A DNA stretch of 64,000 nt, from contig CM040125.1 of the NCBI GenBank assembly GCA_022559845.1, forward strand, positions 322,345,829 to 322,409,828, written 5' to 3'. The notes under the pieces are model-generated. The model was not told the origin of the DNA and made no database searches. It worked only from the letters and a program-made list of their open reading frames with translations. Position 1 is the stretch's first letter. Each line of letters starts with the position of its first letter. Below are positions 1 to 9,635 of this stretch, piece after piece. This DNA is from Amorphophallus konjac (taxonomy: Eukaryota > Streptophyta > Magnoliopsida > Alismatales > Araceae). The translations under genes were made by a program, and so were the position numbers.

Positions 1-51
1 GAGGAGGTGGCAGGATCATGACACATGGAGAGAAGTGAGGTGGGTTTCTGC

Positions 52-119
52 CACGTGGGCTAAGGCCGTTAAGCAGAAATAATGGAAAGCACACGCCCGT
101 CCTCTAATGCTCTATAAAA
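52..119 (+). promoter_or_regulatory. LTR promoter of element A (G-box plus TATA box)
   Basis: A CACGTG hexamer at 52-57 is followed by a TATAAAA box at 113-119. An AGAAGAAA-rich purine leader follows, as expected for an LTR U3/R boundary. The copy in the 3' LTR is at 8689-8756. CACGTG is the core site of plant bZIP and bHLH factors (established knowledge). Use by this element is inferred. Confidence 0.6.
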
Positions 120-611
120 AGCGAATGCTGAGCAGAAGAAAAAAATGAGAACAGAAAGGAGAGGAGAAGGAAAAAGAGAGCCAGCAGAAGCAGAAGAGAA
201 AGAAAAATTTCTGAGAGGGAGAAGTGTTCATGAATGAGAAGATCTGCTTCTATGGAAGCTACATTATCTTTGTTTCTAGAGAATGTTATCGTTTACCGAT
301 CGCTGTGTTTTCAAGTTTTTGTTTGATCATCTTCATTCCATATTGTTACCCTCCACTGTTCGGAGGAAGGGAGAGGTTCTCCAGTTCCCTTCAGTGTCTT
401 GAAGGAAGAGAGGTTCAATCCTCTGGTTGTGTGAGTTACTTGGGAGTAACTGCATAGGGTTCCCTTTGCTGCATGCAAAGATAGGGAGATTGTTCTCCAG
501 TGCTCTTCTTCTGGTCGATCAGAAGATTGAGGAGGCTGTTCCTCTGTAGAAGCTGTTTGGCAGCGGTTGTTGCAGACTGAGGCTGTTGTGTGTGACTCAA
601 GTGCAAGGAAG

Positions 612-699
612 CCTTACTCGATTGAGTAAGGGGTGGACGTAGATTGCAGATAGCAATCGAACCACCTAAAAAATTCGCTGTCTCATTTGTGGTTTGGTT
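612..699 (+). other. Conserved terminal U5 structure module (element A, 5' LTR)
   Basis: The stem CTTACTC/GAGTAAG is followed by GGGGTGGACGTAG, a second stem GATTGC/GCAATC, then CGAACCACCTAAAAAATTC and later GTGGTTTG. The same order recurs in the LTRs of B, D, E and F with different stem sequences. Function is unknown. Confidence 0.6.
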
Positions 700-911
700 G
701 TTTTCGTGTGCTGCTCTCCAACTTCTTGAGACTTTGCTTCTTTGTGGTTGCGTTCTCGATATCACTTCTTCTCTTATCATATTCGTTGTCTGTTTACGTG
801 GCCTTTATCTCTATAGTTTGAGGGGCTAAGAATTTATGGCTGTGTTTATCGGATTGGGGAGTGATCTATTCATCCCCCTCTTCTATCTCACTCTCCGCTA
901 TGCGTATCATT

Positions 912-923
912 TGCTATCAGAGC
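912..923 (+). other. Primer-binding site of element A
   Basis: TGCTATCAGAGC differs by one base from TGGTATCAGAGC, the complement of the initiator tRNA-Met 3' end used by most plant copia elements. It lies 3 bp after the LTR end. Confidence 0.75.
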
Positions 924-934
924 AGGTTCTCACC

Positions 935-3070
935 ATGTGGGCCAACGGTCAGGCTAACCTTAATGGTCCTCGAAGCTTTATGGTTGAGGGACAATCTATT
1001 AGTCGTCGGTAACAATTATCTATTCTGGAAAAATAGGATGGAGGTATTCATCAGGGCGCAAAGCCACAAGTTGTGGAGGGTGATCACCACAGGGCCATAT
1101 GAGCTACCACCGAACGAGGATGGATGGACAGATGATCAAGTCAAGCAATCGTCGCTCAACTGGACAGCCCTGAACATCATCTAGTGTGTTGTACACCCCG
1201 ACGAATACGCTCGCATCTCAGCATGTAGGACGGCCAAGAAAATGTGGGACGAGCTGGAATTAATCTACGAAGGTACAACTCAAGTGAGAGCAACAAAGGT
1301 AAATCTCCTCACCTCTGAATATGAGATGTTTAAAATGAAATCAGAGGAGACCATAACTGAGATGTATGCCAGATTATCTCTGATCACGAATAGTCTTAAG
1401 GGGCTTGGAAAAGAGATGGTTGAGGGAGACGTAGTCAGGAAGATACTTAGATCTCTAATCCCTTCATGGCATACAAAAGCCACTGTGATAGAAGAGTCAA
1501 GGGATCTGACGACTACGACTGTCACCGAACTCATAGGATCTCTTATGACGTATGAGATGAACATTAAAAGGAATGGTGAGGGAAGCGACAGAAAGAACAA
1601 GAATATTACCCTCAGGGCGTCCCGCAGCAAGGGAAGTAGCAGTAGCGGGAGTAGTAGTTGCGAGTCTGATGGATTGTCAGATCTCGACCAAGAGGAGCAA
1701 GCAATGCTTACTCGCCAATTCAGAAAATTCTTAAGGTCTAAGGGAAATACCTTTAGGAGGAAGAAGTCATACCCTTCTGGTAAGAACTTCGATTCTAGCA
1801 ATGACAAAGATAGGATACTAAGAGAATTACATGCTTTCATTGCAGGAAACCCGGACACATGAAAGGGGACTGCCCTGATCTTCAGAAGAAAGGTCCCAAC
1901 CCTCAGAAGAAGAGCTCGAAAGTGCAGAAGAAGAAGCCACAGGCAATGGTCTGCACCTAGAGCGATGAGGAAGAGGATCCGAAAGACAATTCCTCAGAGG
2001 AGGATGAAGAAGGAATTTGCCTGATTGCAAACAACGAAGAGGAGGTAACAAATATTTTTGAGAATTTCTCTCTCGATGACTCGGAAGATGCCTATGCAGA
2101 ACTGTTAGATAAGTTCAATTCACTTAGTAAAGAGCATAGGGTTCTGAAGAGAAAATTCAATACCAATGTTGAAGAACAAACGCAAATCTGTAAGGAAAAT
2201 CAGAAACTAAAAGAAGAATTAGTAGAAATGACTTCTCTGGAAAAGGAGAATGAAAAGCAAACCCTTGAGAACCAGAAAGTTCACACACAGCTCAACCAAC
2301 TCAAGATTAAATTTGAAGAATGTCTGAATGAAAATAGTGTGATCACAAAGAAGTATGAAGCTGTTAAGAAAGTCAACTCTGAACTCTTGAAAAATTGTGA
2401 GTCAATGCAAAGAGAGTTGGAGGACAAACAGAAAGTTTTAGAAAAATTTGTTCAAGGAAAATCGAATCTGGATTCTATACTAGGTACAAGAGTTAATTTC
2501 AACAAGGAGGGTTTAGGCTATGATCCATCCAACAAGAGACCATTTCAGTTTAAGACTACCACCTTCTGCCCAGAAAAGGGAAAAGAAAAGCTGGACACTC
2601 CATCCAGCTCAAACAGAAACCAGAGTGTTCAATGTCTAAAAGAAAATTTAACAAACAATGCTGGACGATCATCTAAAATAGGAATGAATTTTGTGAAGAA
2701 CTTCACTAAGCCCATTCGCCAGAACATAAGTAGTAGCTGGACCAAGGAAATGAATCAGAATAAAAGTTGGAATTACTACAAAAGAATGGGTCCTGACAAG
2801 AGTTACTGGAGAAACAACACTCATCGTCAAAAGTTTGTTAATCAACAAGCTCACAGGAGATACCCCAGGGATGAGAAACCTAATAACTTGAATAGATTTC
2901 ATTTCTCCAGACCAGCTAGACATACCTCCACTCACAACTTCAATAGACCAGAAATTAAGGTACAAGAGAAAACCAAGTTGAGACAATTCTGGATCCCTAA
3001 ACATCTGCTTAAAGATTTGAATGATGTCTTTGGACCCAACTCATCTTGGGTTCCGAACTACTTTGCTTGA
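935..3070 (+). pseudogene. gag: Element A gag (copia Gag, UBN2-like), broken
   Basis: Gag is the nucleocapsid and capsid precursor of the virus-like particle. From the ATG at 935 the frame is lost after about 25 codons. It resumes at about 1010 with a typical copia Gag N-terminus (FWKNRMEVF, LWRVI, YELP), has a stop at 1182-1184, and continues through a UBN2-like helical region to about 1860. A frameshift then precedes an intact CCHC knuckle (CFHCRKPGHMKGDC, from 1832), followed by a stop at about 1958, an acidic segment (IFENFSLDD), a coiled coil (about 2100-2480), and the Sirevirus-like motif ILGTRVNF-KEGLGY near 2490. The frame ends at GPNSSWVPNYFA and a TGA at 3068-3070. This is the only Gag in the window with the full capsid region and one knuckle before the coiled coil. 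Confidence 0.85.
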
Positions 3071-3084
3071 TCTTGCTTGTGTAG

Positions 3085-6000
3085 GTGTGCCTAGCAGCTG
3101 AGAACAACAAATGGTATCTCGACAATGGCTACTCCAGGCACATGACAGGAGACCGATCCAAGTTCAGCAAGATAGAAATGAAGGTAGGGGGTCTGGTCAA
3201 ATTTGGAGGAAAGAACAAAGGTAAGATCATTGGGATCGGCACTGTTGGTAAGTCTTCCACTAACTCCATTGAGAAAGTTTTACTTGTGGAAGGTCTTCAA
3301 CACAATTTGATTAGCATAAGTCAATTATGTGATAAGGGTCATAGGGTTGTGTTTGACAATAATTCATGCAAAATTTTTGAAATAAATTATGACAGCATTA
3401 AATTTGTAGCCAACAAAACCAATAATGTCTACTTGGTAGACTTAGATGTTGAGTCTGATTCTAATCTATGCTTATCTGCCAATTCTGAAAGTGACGATTT
3501 TGTTTGGCATAGACGTTTAGGCCATGCTAGCTTCTCCACTTTAAATAAAATGATCAAGCATGATTTAGTTAGAGGCTTGCCTAAAATCAAGTTCAGTTCA
3601 ACTTCAAAAGTCTGTGATGCCTGTGCTCTAGGCAAACAGACCCGAATGTCCTTCAAGCTAAGATCTGAGCCATTGTCGTCTAGACCAATGGAACTTCTTC
3701 ATATGGACCTTTTTGGTCCTACTAGAACTCAGAGTCTTAATGGAAGTAGATTTAGTTATGTGATCATTGATGATCAATCCAGATTTTCATGGATCTTTTT
3801 CTTAGCCAACAAAAATGATGCATTTCAAAAATTCAAACAATTTTTTAATAAAGTCAAACAAGAAGGAAAACATAGAATTTGTTCAATTCAATCTGACTAT
3901 GGAGGTGAATTTGAGAACTCCATGTTTTATGAACTGTGTGAAAGAGAGGGACTAACACACAAGTTCTCTTCTCCCAGGACACCAGAGCATAATGGAATTG
4001 TGGAGAGAAGAAATCGAACCATTGTGGAGATGGCCCGGACCATGCTGATTGAGAGTCAACTACCAAGGAAATTTTGGGCAGAGGCGGCCAATACAACAAC
4101 TTATACAATCAACAGGGCCATGGTAAGACCAATCCACAAGAAAACACCCTATGAGCTGTTGAAAGGTAAGAAACCAAATCTGACTCATTTCAGGATTTTT
4201 AGAGCTAAATGCTTTATCCATAATAATGACAAGAAAGTCTTAGATAAATTTGATGCTAAAAGCTGTCCTGAAATATTTTTAGGATACTCTGAAGTGTCAA
4301 GAGCATATAGAGTCTTTAACATAAATGATCAGAAAGTTGAGTCTCCACACATTATTTTTGGTGAAGCAAAAGGTGTTACTAACATTGAAAACACTGACAG
4401 GGATTCTGAGCACAATGGAGAATTCCTAGAAGACAAAGAAGAAGAGGAGCTTCAGCCAAATGAGTCATCAGATGCTCCCAACCAGGTAGAGCCGGCTGAG
4501 ACAGGTGAGTCTTCAATAAATGTTAGATATCTTAAAGATCACACAATAGATAACATATTAGGCAATCTTGAAGAACCTCTTAGAACTAGGTCTCACTTCA
4601 GGAATGTTCATAACCAAGACCTAATTGCTCTGGTCTCTCAAATTGAACCCAAATCAATAGAAGAGGCCTTAAGTGATCAGTCATAGACTAATGCCATGTG
4701 TGAGGAGTTAGGTCAATTTGAAAGAAATAATGTCTGGGAGCTTGTTCCAAGACCGAAAAATACTAATGTCATATGAACTAAGTGGGTGTTTAAGAATAAA
4801 ATGAATGAAGATGGAATCATTTCTAGAAATAAAGCCAGACTAGTAGCCAAGGGCTACTGTCAGGAATTTGGTGTTGATTTCGATGAGTCCTATGCACCTG
4901 TCTCTAGGATGGAAGCAATAAGAATATTGCTAGCATTTGCATGTTCTAAGAACATAAAACTCCAGCAAATGGACGTGAAGAGTGCCTTTTTGAATTGTGT
5001 TATCAAGGAAGAGGTTTTTGTTGAACAACCCCCCGAATTTCAGTTTTCTCCTCAACCTAACCAAGTTTTCAAGTTGAACAAAGCCCTATATGGCCTAAAA
5101 CAGGCTCCTCGAGCATGGTATGAAAGACTGATAGAATTTCTGATCAACAAGGGCTACCACAGAGGTAAAGTAGATCAAACTCTTTTTTCGAAGAGCTCAA
5201 ATAAAGACCTCATCATAGTTCAGGTATAGGTAGATGATATTGTCTTTGGGTCAACTAGCTCTGAACTATACAATTAATTTTCTAAATTGATGTCTGCTGA
5301 ATTTGAAATGAGTTTGGTAGGTGAATTAAAGTATTTTCTTGGCTTATAGGTACAACAGTTAGAGGATGGATACTTCATCAACCAGACCAAGTACACATTA
5401 GAAATTCTCAAGAGGTTTGGCATGAACAACTTGAAGCACATTACAACACCAATGGGTACCAACACCTCATTGGATGGAGATGAGACAGGTAAAGAAGTAG
5501 ATGCCAAGCTCTATCGAGGTATGATTGGATCTCTACTTTATTTGACTGCTTCGAGACCTGATATTCAATTCAGTGTAGGAATGTGTGCAAGGTATCAATC
5601 TAGACCCACTGAATTATATTTAGCTGCAGTAAAAAGAATATTTAGATACATGTCCACTACACACATTCTTGGTTTATGGTTTCCTGCATCACACACACTT
5701 GGTTTAGTTGCATACACAGATGCAGATTATGCCGGGTGTAAACTAGATAGAAAGAGCACTAGTGGTCACTATGAATTTTTAGGTGGGTGTTTAGTATCTT
5801 GGGGTTCCAAGAAACAACACTCTGTGGCCCTCTCCACTGTAAAGGCTGAATACGTAACTACAGGGTGTTGTGGCACACAAGTCATTTAGATTAAACACCA
5901 ACTTCAGGACTATCAAGTAGACCTGGGGTGCACACCTATTTACTGTGATAATACCAGTGCCATCAACCTAGCCAAGAATCCTGTTCTGCACTCCCGCACC

Positions 6001-6171
6001 AAACACATAGAAATCAGGCATCATTTCATAAGAGATGAGGTTTCTAAGAACAACTTTGAACGGATTCATGTCGGCACAGCTAATCAAATTGCTGACATCT
6101 TCACCAAGCCTCTGGACAATTACAAATTTACCACATTAAGGAGAGAACTAGGCTTGTTCAAATTATCTTAA
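3085..6171 (+). pseudogene. pol: Element A pol: protease, integrase, reverse transcriptase, RNase H (copia order), broken
   Basis: The polyprotein would process Gag, copy the RNA and integrate the cDNA. One frame runs from 3085 to 6171. The protease site at 3121 reads DNGYSRHMTG where the family has D-S-G, so its active site is altered. The GAG-pre-integrase part shows HRRLGHAS and CDACALGK; the integrase core shows HMDLFGP, SDYGGEF and EHNGIVERRNR (D, D, E present). RT shows MDVKSAFLN and YGLKQAPRAW; RNase H shows TDADYAGC and DRKSTSG. Premature stops lie at 4684, 4774, 5227, 5275, 5347 and 5887, and the one at 5227 falls in the YVDD catalytic motif. The first codons are in the -1 frame relative to gag, starting at GTGTGCC after a CAG/TAG-like site. 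No envelope-like ORF follows. Confidence 0.95.
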
Positions 6172-6690
6172 CTATTTTTTTTCCTGATATTGAATTGATC
6201 TATCTTGGTAAAATGTTGTGTGAAATGTCTGTCCTTATTGTGAGGGGGAGCTTTGTGTATCTTCTGATTAGTTTCATTTAGTGCTTCGTTTAAGGGGGAG
6301 CTGGAAAGGTAGTGATTTTGTTTGATTCAAAAAGACTGACCAGATGTGTGTCATTGCTGGTTCTCATGATTGAATGAGTGCAGTTCTCTCAGTCAGTAGA
6401 ATCTCATTCATCTCTTAAGTCTATAAGTTTGTGTTACTAAAGTCCTGCTAGAATCTTTCCTCTAGTAGTTTATCAGAGATTTGGTTTAACTGGTCAAAGT
6501 ATATCTTCCTACATTGTCAATGGTTTTAGGTCAGGCTAAAACCTACATGTCTTGATATTTGTTCAGAACAACTTGAAATCTAGATCTCAAGATTCATTAC
6601 AAAGAAACAGTCCTTCTAGTATTGTCTTCAATCATCTCCCCTCCACATCATAGGGATCAATACTAAATGAACAAAGGTCTATGGCTTGTT

Positions 6691-6748
6691 CACTGAGAAA
6701 CTGGGAGCTTCATCAATGAAGTGAAGTAACTCCTATGTCATGAGGTGT
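6691..6748 (+). other. Hairpin unit CACTGAGAAA...GTCATGAGG (element A)
   Basis: Conserved flanks CACTGAGAAA and TGTCATGAGGTG enclose a stem (GGAG/CTCC outside, CTTCA/TGAAG inside). In E and F the same flanks enclose a different stem of similar length, so the structure appears kept while the sequence changed. Confidence 0.55.
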
Positions 6749-6844
6749 CAACATTTTTAAAGAAAAATCTGCATGCAAAATGACTTTAATGTCTCTGATC
6801 ATCACAGAGCAATGGTGACAAGGTGGTGAGTAACTGGGGACTCT

Positions 6845-6965
6845 GGCCTCTGATCAAGGTGTTTCCCCATGTAAAAAGCCATAGTTACTAACTCTGTTCT
6901 TCAAAAGGAAGAAGTAATGAGGCACTCACACTGAGTAACTGAGGATTCCGGCCTCTGATCAAGGT
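6845..6965 (+). other. Two copies of the GGCCTCTGATCAAGGT core (element A)
   Basis: The identical 16-nt core occurs at 6845-6860 and 6950-6965. Flanks GGGGA/TCCCC pair around the first copy; AGGA and TCCC(T) pair imperfectly around the second. The same core is at 49824 in E and 59235 in F. This is a candidate cis-acting RNA element. Confidence 0.55.
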
Positions 6966-7379
6966 GTCTCCCTAATATCAAAAGTGTGATTTACCAAACT
7001 ACTCATTGATCTCATTACAAAACTCTATATTAATCCCTTGTTTTTGTGCAAAGGTCTGGAATGCTTGTCTTCAATACTATGAGAACACGTTCTCTGATTT
7101 TGTCTCTTGTCGTCTACAAAGTACTGTTATTTTAATCAGAAATCTTGCCATGCTTGTTCACCCCTGTTCTACATCATACACCATGTATGTGGATAAACTT
7201 CTTCATACTAATTCTCTATTGATTACTAGAGTTCAAGAATCTTCACTTGACTTTAGCACCTCACTTATTCTCTTAAGATATGCTTTTGGGTCTTCCTACA
7301 CTAAGAAGTCACTATACTTCTTCCTCATGTCTCCAACAATTTCATACACCTTTCATTACCTTTTGATGATGTCAAAGGG

Positions 7380-7505
7380 GGAGAGAGGTCATGAGGTCTC
7401 ACAATATCCGAGATTTCATTCATTTTCTGTAAAAATGTTGGGGAGAGAGGTCATGAGGTCATACAATATCCAAAAGATCATTCATTTTCTGCGATCATTC
7501 TTTTT
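7380..7505 (+). repeat. Two-copy tandem duplication, period about 62 bp
   Basis: GAGAGAGGTCATGAGGT starts at 7381 and again at 7443. Both are followed by ACAATATCC and CATTCATTTTCTG. It lies just after a GGGGGAG copy in the 3' non-coding tract. Confidence 0.75.
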
Positions 7506-7687
7506 CTGCAAAAATGTTGTGGGAGGAGAGAGGAGAGAGTTGAGGTTCAGAAGTTGTGCTTTATTGGTCTGCATGCGCTTATTTTGATTTTTAAAGCTGT
7601 GTTCGTTTTGTCTGTATGATTGGCCTATTTTTTAACTGATTGTTTTTAATGCCTTGATATTGCTTGATTCATAGTGTTGCCATCATC

Positions 7688-7701
7688 AAAAAGGGGGAGA
7701 T
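7688..7701 (+). other. Polypurine tract of element A
   Basis: AAAAAGGGGGAGAT abuts the LTR start TGTTGCATCC at 7702. It is the plus-strand primer site typical of Sirevirus-type elements, and is identical in B, E and F. Confidence 0.9.
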
Positions 7702-7773
7702 TGTTGCATCCCTAAGGTTTTGATGATGTCACACACTATAAATCAATTTGTTTTTATCCCTAGATAAATTTAA

Positions 7774-8535
7774 ACATTCGGTGCATTTACTTGTTTCAAA
7801 ACATGAAGGAAGTCTGTGGTAATAGCTTTAAGGTCCGTGCATAACATGTCATTGCATCTCACCTCTCGAGGTCGGTGCAAGCTCTAGTCGGTGCAATCGT
7901 CGTCTGGTATGGACCGTTAGATCTTGTCTCTTCATCTCAGTGCAAATTCATCTCGGTGCAAGTGGTGTCGTGTACTTCTCTTTATCAATTCGGGGCAGGT
8001 CTCCGTCTCACTCACAAACACTATAGCCCCGTTTCCATCCCAGCGCATTTTGTGTCTAGACATAAATTGGCTCAGTGTATTTCATTGTATTTCATTGCAG
8101 CATACACTTTTAGGTTCGTGCATATCTTGTTTGTGCATCTTTGTGCGTCTCGCCTTTCAGACACGGTGCAAGGTCTGTCTTGCATCCGTTTTTGTTCGGA
8201 TGATTCTTCTCTTTCATCTCGCTGCAATTCTCGCAAATCCAACTTGGTGCATCTACTGTGTTACACAGTTGTTTTTAAAACTCCGTGCATATCCTTGATC
8301 CTTTCCTTTTACTCAGTACAAAGTCTTCGTCGTGTGCCTCTTGGACCCATGTCTGTGCACACCAGCTGCACGGGTGGATGCTAGAGTCTGTGCACCTAGG
8401 GTCAATCACTTTAGTAAGTCAATTCAATGGTTGACTTGAATATCTCCACTCAGTGCATGTTATGTCTAACCACATTCGGTGCAACATTTGCCTCATGCTT
8501 TATATAATCGGTGCATCTCTCCCAGTTCATGCATT
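7774..8535 (+). repeat. Degenerate array of (C)GGTGCA motifs in U3 of element A
   Basis: About 20 copies of a motif near TCGGTGCA recur at irregular 20-60 bp spacing, with variants such as CCGTGCA, CAGTGCA and CTGTGCA. The array occupies the same place in U3 as different arrays in the D, E and F LTRs. Confidence 0.65.
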
Positions 8536-8688
8536 AAGCATTTATATGCCCAATACAATGTCATCCTTCTTAACAGTATCCGAAATGCTTTCTTCTGATT
8601 GTCTATCAGGTATTTTTTGGCTCGTGATCCCAGTATGGAGGAGGTGGCAGGATCATGACACATGGAGAGAAGTGAGGTGGGTTTCTGC

Positions 8689-8756
8689 CACGTGGTCTAA
8701 GGCCGTTAAGCGGGAATAATGGAAAGCACACGCCCGTCCTCTAATGCTCTATAAAA
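8689..8756 (+). promoter_or_regulatory. LTR promoter of element A, 3' copy
   Basis: CACGTG at 8689-8694 and TATAAAA at 8750-8756 match the 5' LTR copy. Being the 3' LTR, it could drive read-out into B. Confidence 0.55.
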
Positions 8757-9557
8757 AGTGAATGCTGAGCAGAAGAAAAAAATGAGAACAGAAAGGAGAG
8801 GAGATGGAAAAAGAGAGCCAGCAGAAGCAGAAGAGAAAGAAAAATTTCTGAGAGGGAGAAGTGTTCGTGAATGAGAAGATCTTCTTCTATGGAAGCTACA
8901 TTATCTTTGTTTCTAGAGAATGTTATCATTTACCGATCGCTATGTTTTCAAGTTTTTGTTTAATCATCTTCATTCCATATTGTTACCCTCCACTGTTTGG
9001 AGGAAGGGAGAGGTTCTCCAGTTCCCTTCAGTGTCTTGAAGAAAGAGACGTTCAATCCTCTGGTTGTGTGAGTTACTTGGGAGTAATTATACAGGGTTCC
9101 CTTTGCTACATGCAAAGGAAGGGAGATTGTTCTCCGGTGCTCTTCTTCTGGTCGATCAGAAGATTGAGGAGGCTGTTCCTCTGTACAAGCTGTTTGTCAG
9201 CGGTTGTTGTAGACTGAGTCTGCTGTGTGCGACTCAAGTGCAAGGAAGCCTTACTCGATTGAGTAAGGGGTGGACGTAGATTGCAGATAGCAATCGAACC
9301 ACCTAAAAAATTCGCTGTCTCATTTGTGGTTTGGTTGTTTTCGTGTGCTACACTCCAACTTCTTGAGACTTTGCTTCTTTGTGGTTGCTTTCTCGATATC
9401 ACTTCTTCTCTTATCATATTCGTTGTCTGTTTACGTGGCCTTTATCTCTATAGTTTGAGGGGATAAGAATTTGTGGCTGTGTTTATCGGATTGGGGAGTG
9501 ATCTATTCATCCCCCCCCCCTTCTATCTCACTCTCCGCTGCGCGTATCACCAACAAT

Positions 9558-9569
9558 TGGTATTAGAGC
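9558..9569 (+). other. Primer-binding site of element B
   Basis: TGGTATTAGAGC is one base from the initiator tRNA-Met complement. It begins 3 bp after the LTR end CCAACA. Confidence 0.8.
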
Positions 9570-9635
9570 CATGGCTCTAGCTTATTCAGTCTAACGACCT
9601 TTAGAGTGATTCCTCGGCCAGATTCATTGAGCATC

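Larger units (their letters stand above)
1..909 (+). repeat. 5' LTR of element A (3' half only)
   Basis: This segment repeats 8639-9549 with scattered substitutions. It starts inside U3, just upstream of a CACGTG box and a TATA box, and runs through a purine-rich leader (130-230) and a hairpin-rich R/U5 to GTATCA at 909. Short ORFs inside it match the other LTR copy equally well and show no protein-like features. Confidence 0.9.
6172..7687 (+). other. 3' non-coding tract of element A
   Basis: I see no gene here. It holds copies of the polypurine-like motif GGGGGAG (6242, 6294, 7377). It also holds a CACTGAGAAA...GTCATGAGG hairpin unit (6691-6748) and two copies of GGCCTCTGATCAAGGT (6845-6860, 6950-6965), each inside a predicted stem. 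The hairpin unit and core recur in elements E and F. A 193-codon open frame at 7006-7587 has no recognisable domain and I treat it as chance. Confidence 0.7.
1..9549 (+). mobile_element. Element A: Sirevirus-type Ty1/copia retrotransposon, degenerate, 5' LTR truncated by window edge
   Basis: The order is LTR, primer-binding site, gag, protease-integrase-RT-RNase H (copia order), a non-coding tract with repeated GGGGGAG, the polypurine tract and the LTR. Bases 1-909 match 8639-9549 closely, so they are the two LTRs of one element. Gag and pol are both broken by stops and frameshifts, so it is not autonomous now. The last LTR ends in GTATCA at 9549 and is followed at once by CCAACA plus a second primer-binding site. 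This means A was inserted into the 5' LTR of element B, with CCAAC (9550-9554) the likely 3' copy of the target duplication; the 5' copy lies outside the window. Confidence 0.9.
7702..9549 (+). repeat. 3' LTR of element A (1848 bp)
   Basis: It begins TGTTGCATCC directly after the polypurine tract and ends GTATCA. U3 carries an array of short GGTGCA-type motifs (7774-8535). A G-box and TATA box lie at 8689-8756. R/U5 (about 8860-9480) is a series of short hairpins. Confidence 0.85.

Noticed and set aside
912..923. tRNA genes at the TGGTATCAGAGC sites
   Set aside because: Only the 12-nt complement of the initiator tRNA-Met 3' end is present at each site; no cloverleaf surrounds it.
6172..7687. 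Envelope-like ORF after pol in element A
   Set aside because: Some Sireviruses carry one, but no frame here has a signal peptide, membrane segment or coiled coil; the 193-codon frame at 7006 looks random.
7875..8384. ORFs of 169 and 124 codons in the A 3' LTR
   Set aside because: They overlap the GGTGCA array, are Cys/Ser/Leu-rich and lack an ATG context or domain; U3 sequence upstream of the TATA box.
7702..9555. A and B as a tandem pair sharing one LTR
   Set aside because: B's own 3' LTR (20973-23440) is a different sequence ending CCAACA, and those six bases lie between A's LTR end and B's primer site. Insertion of A into B's 5' LTR explains this without an exchange.
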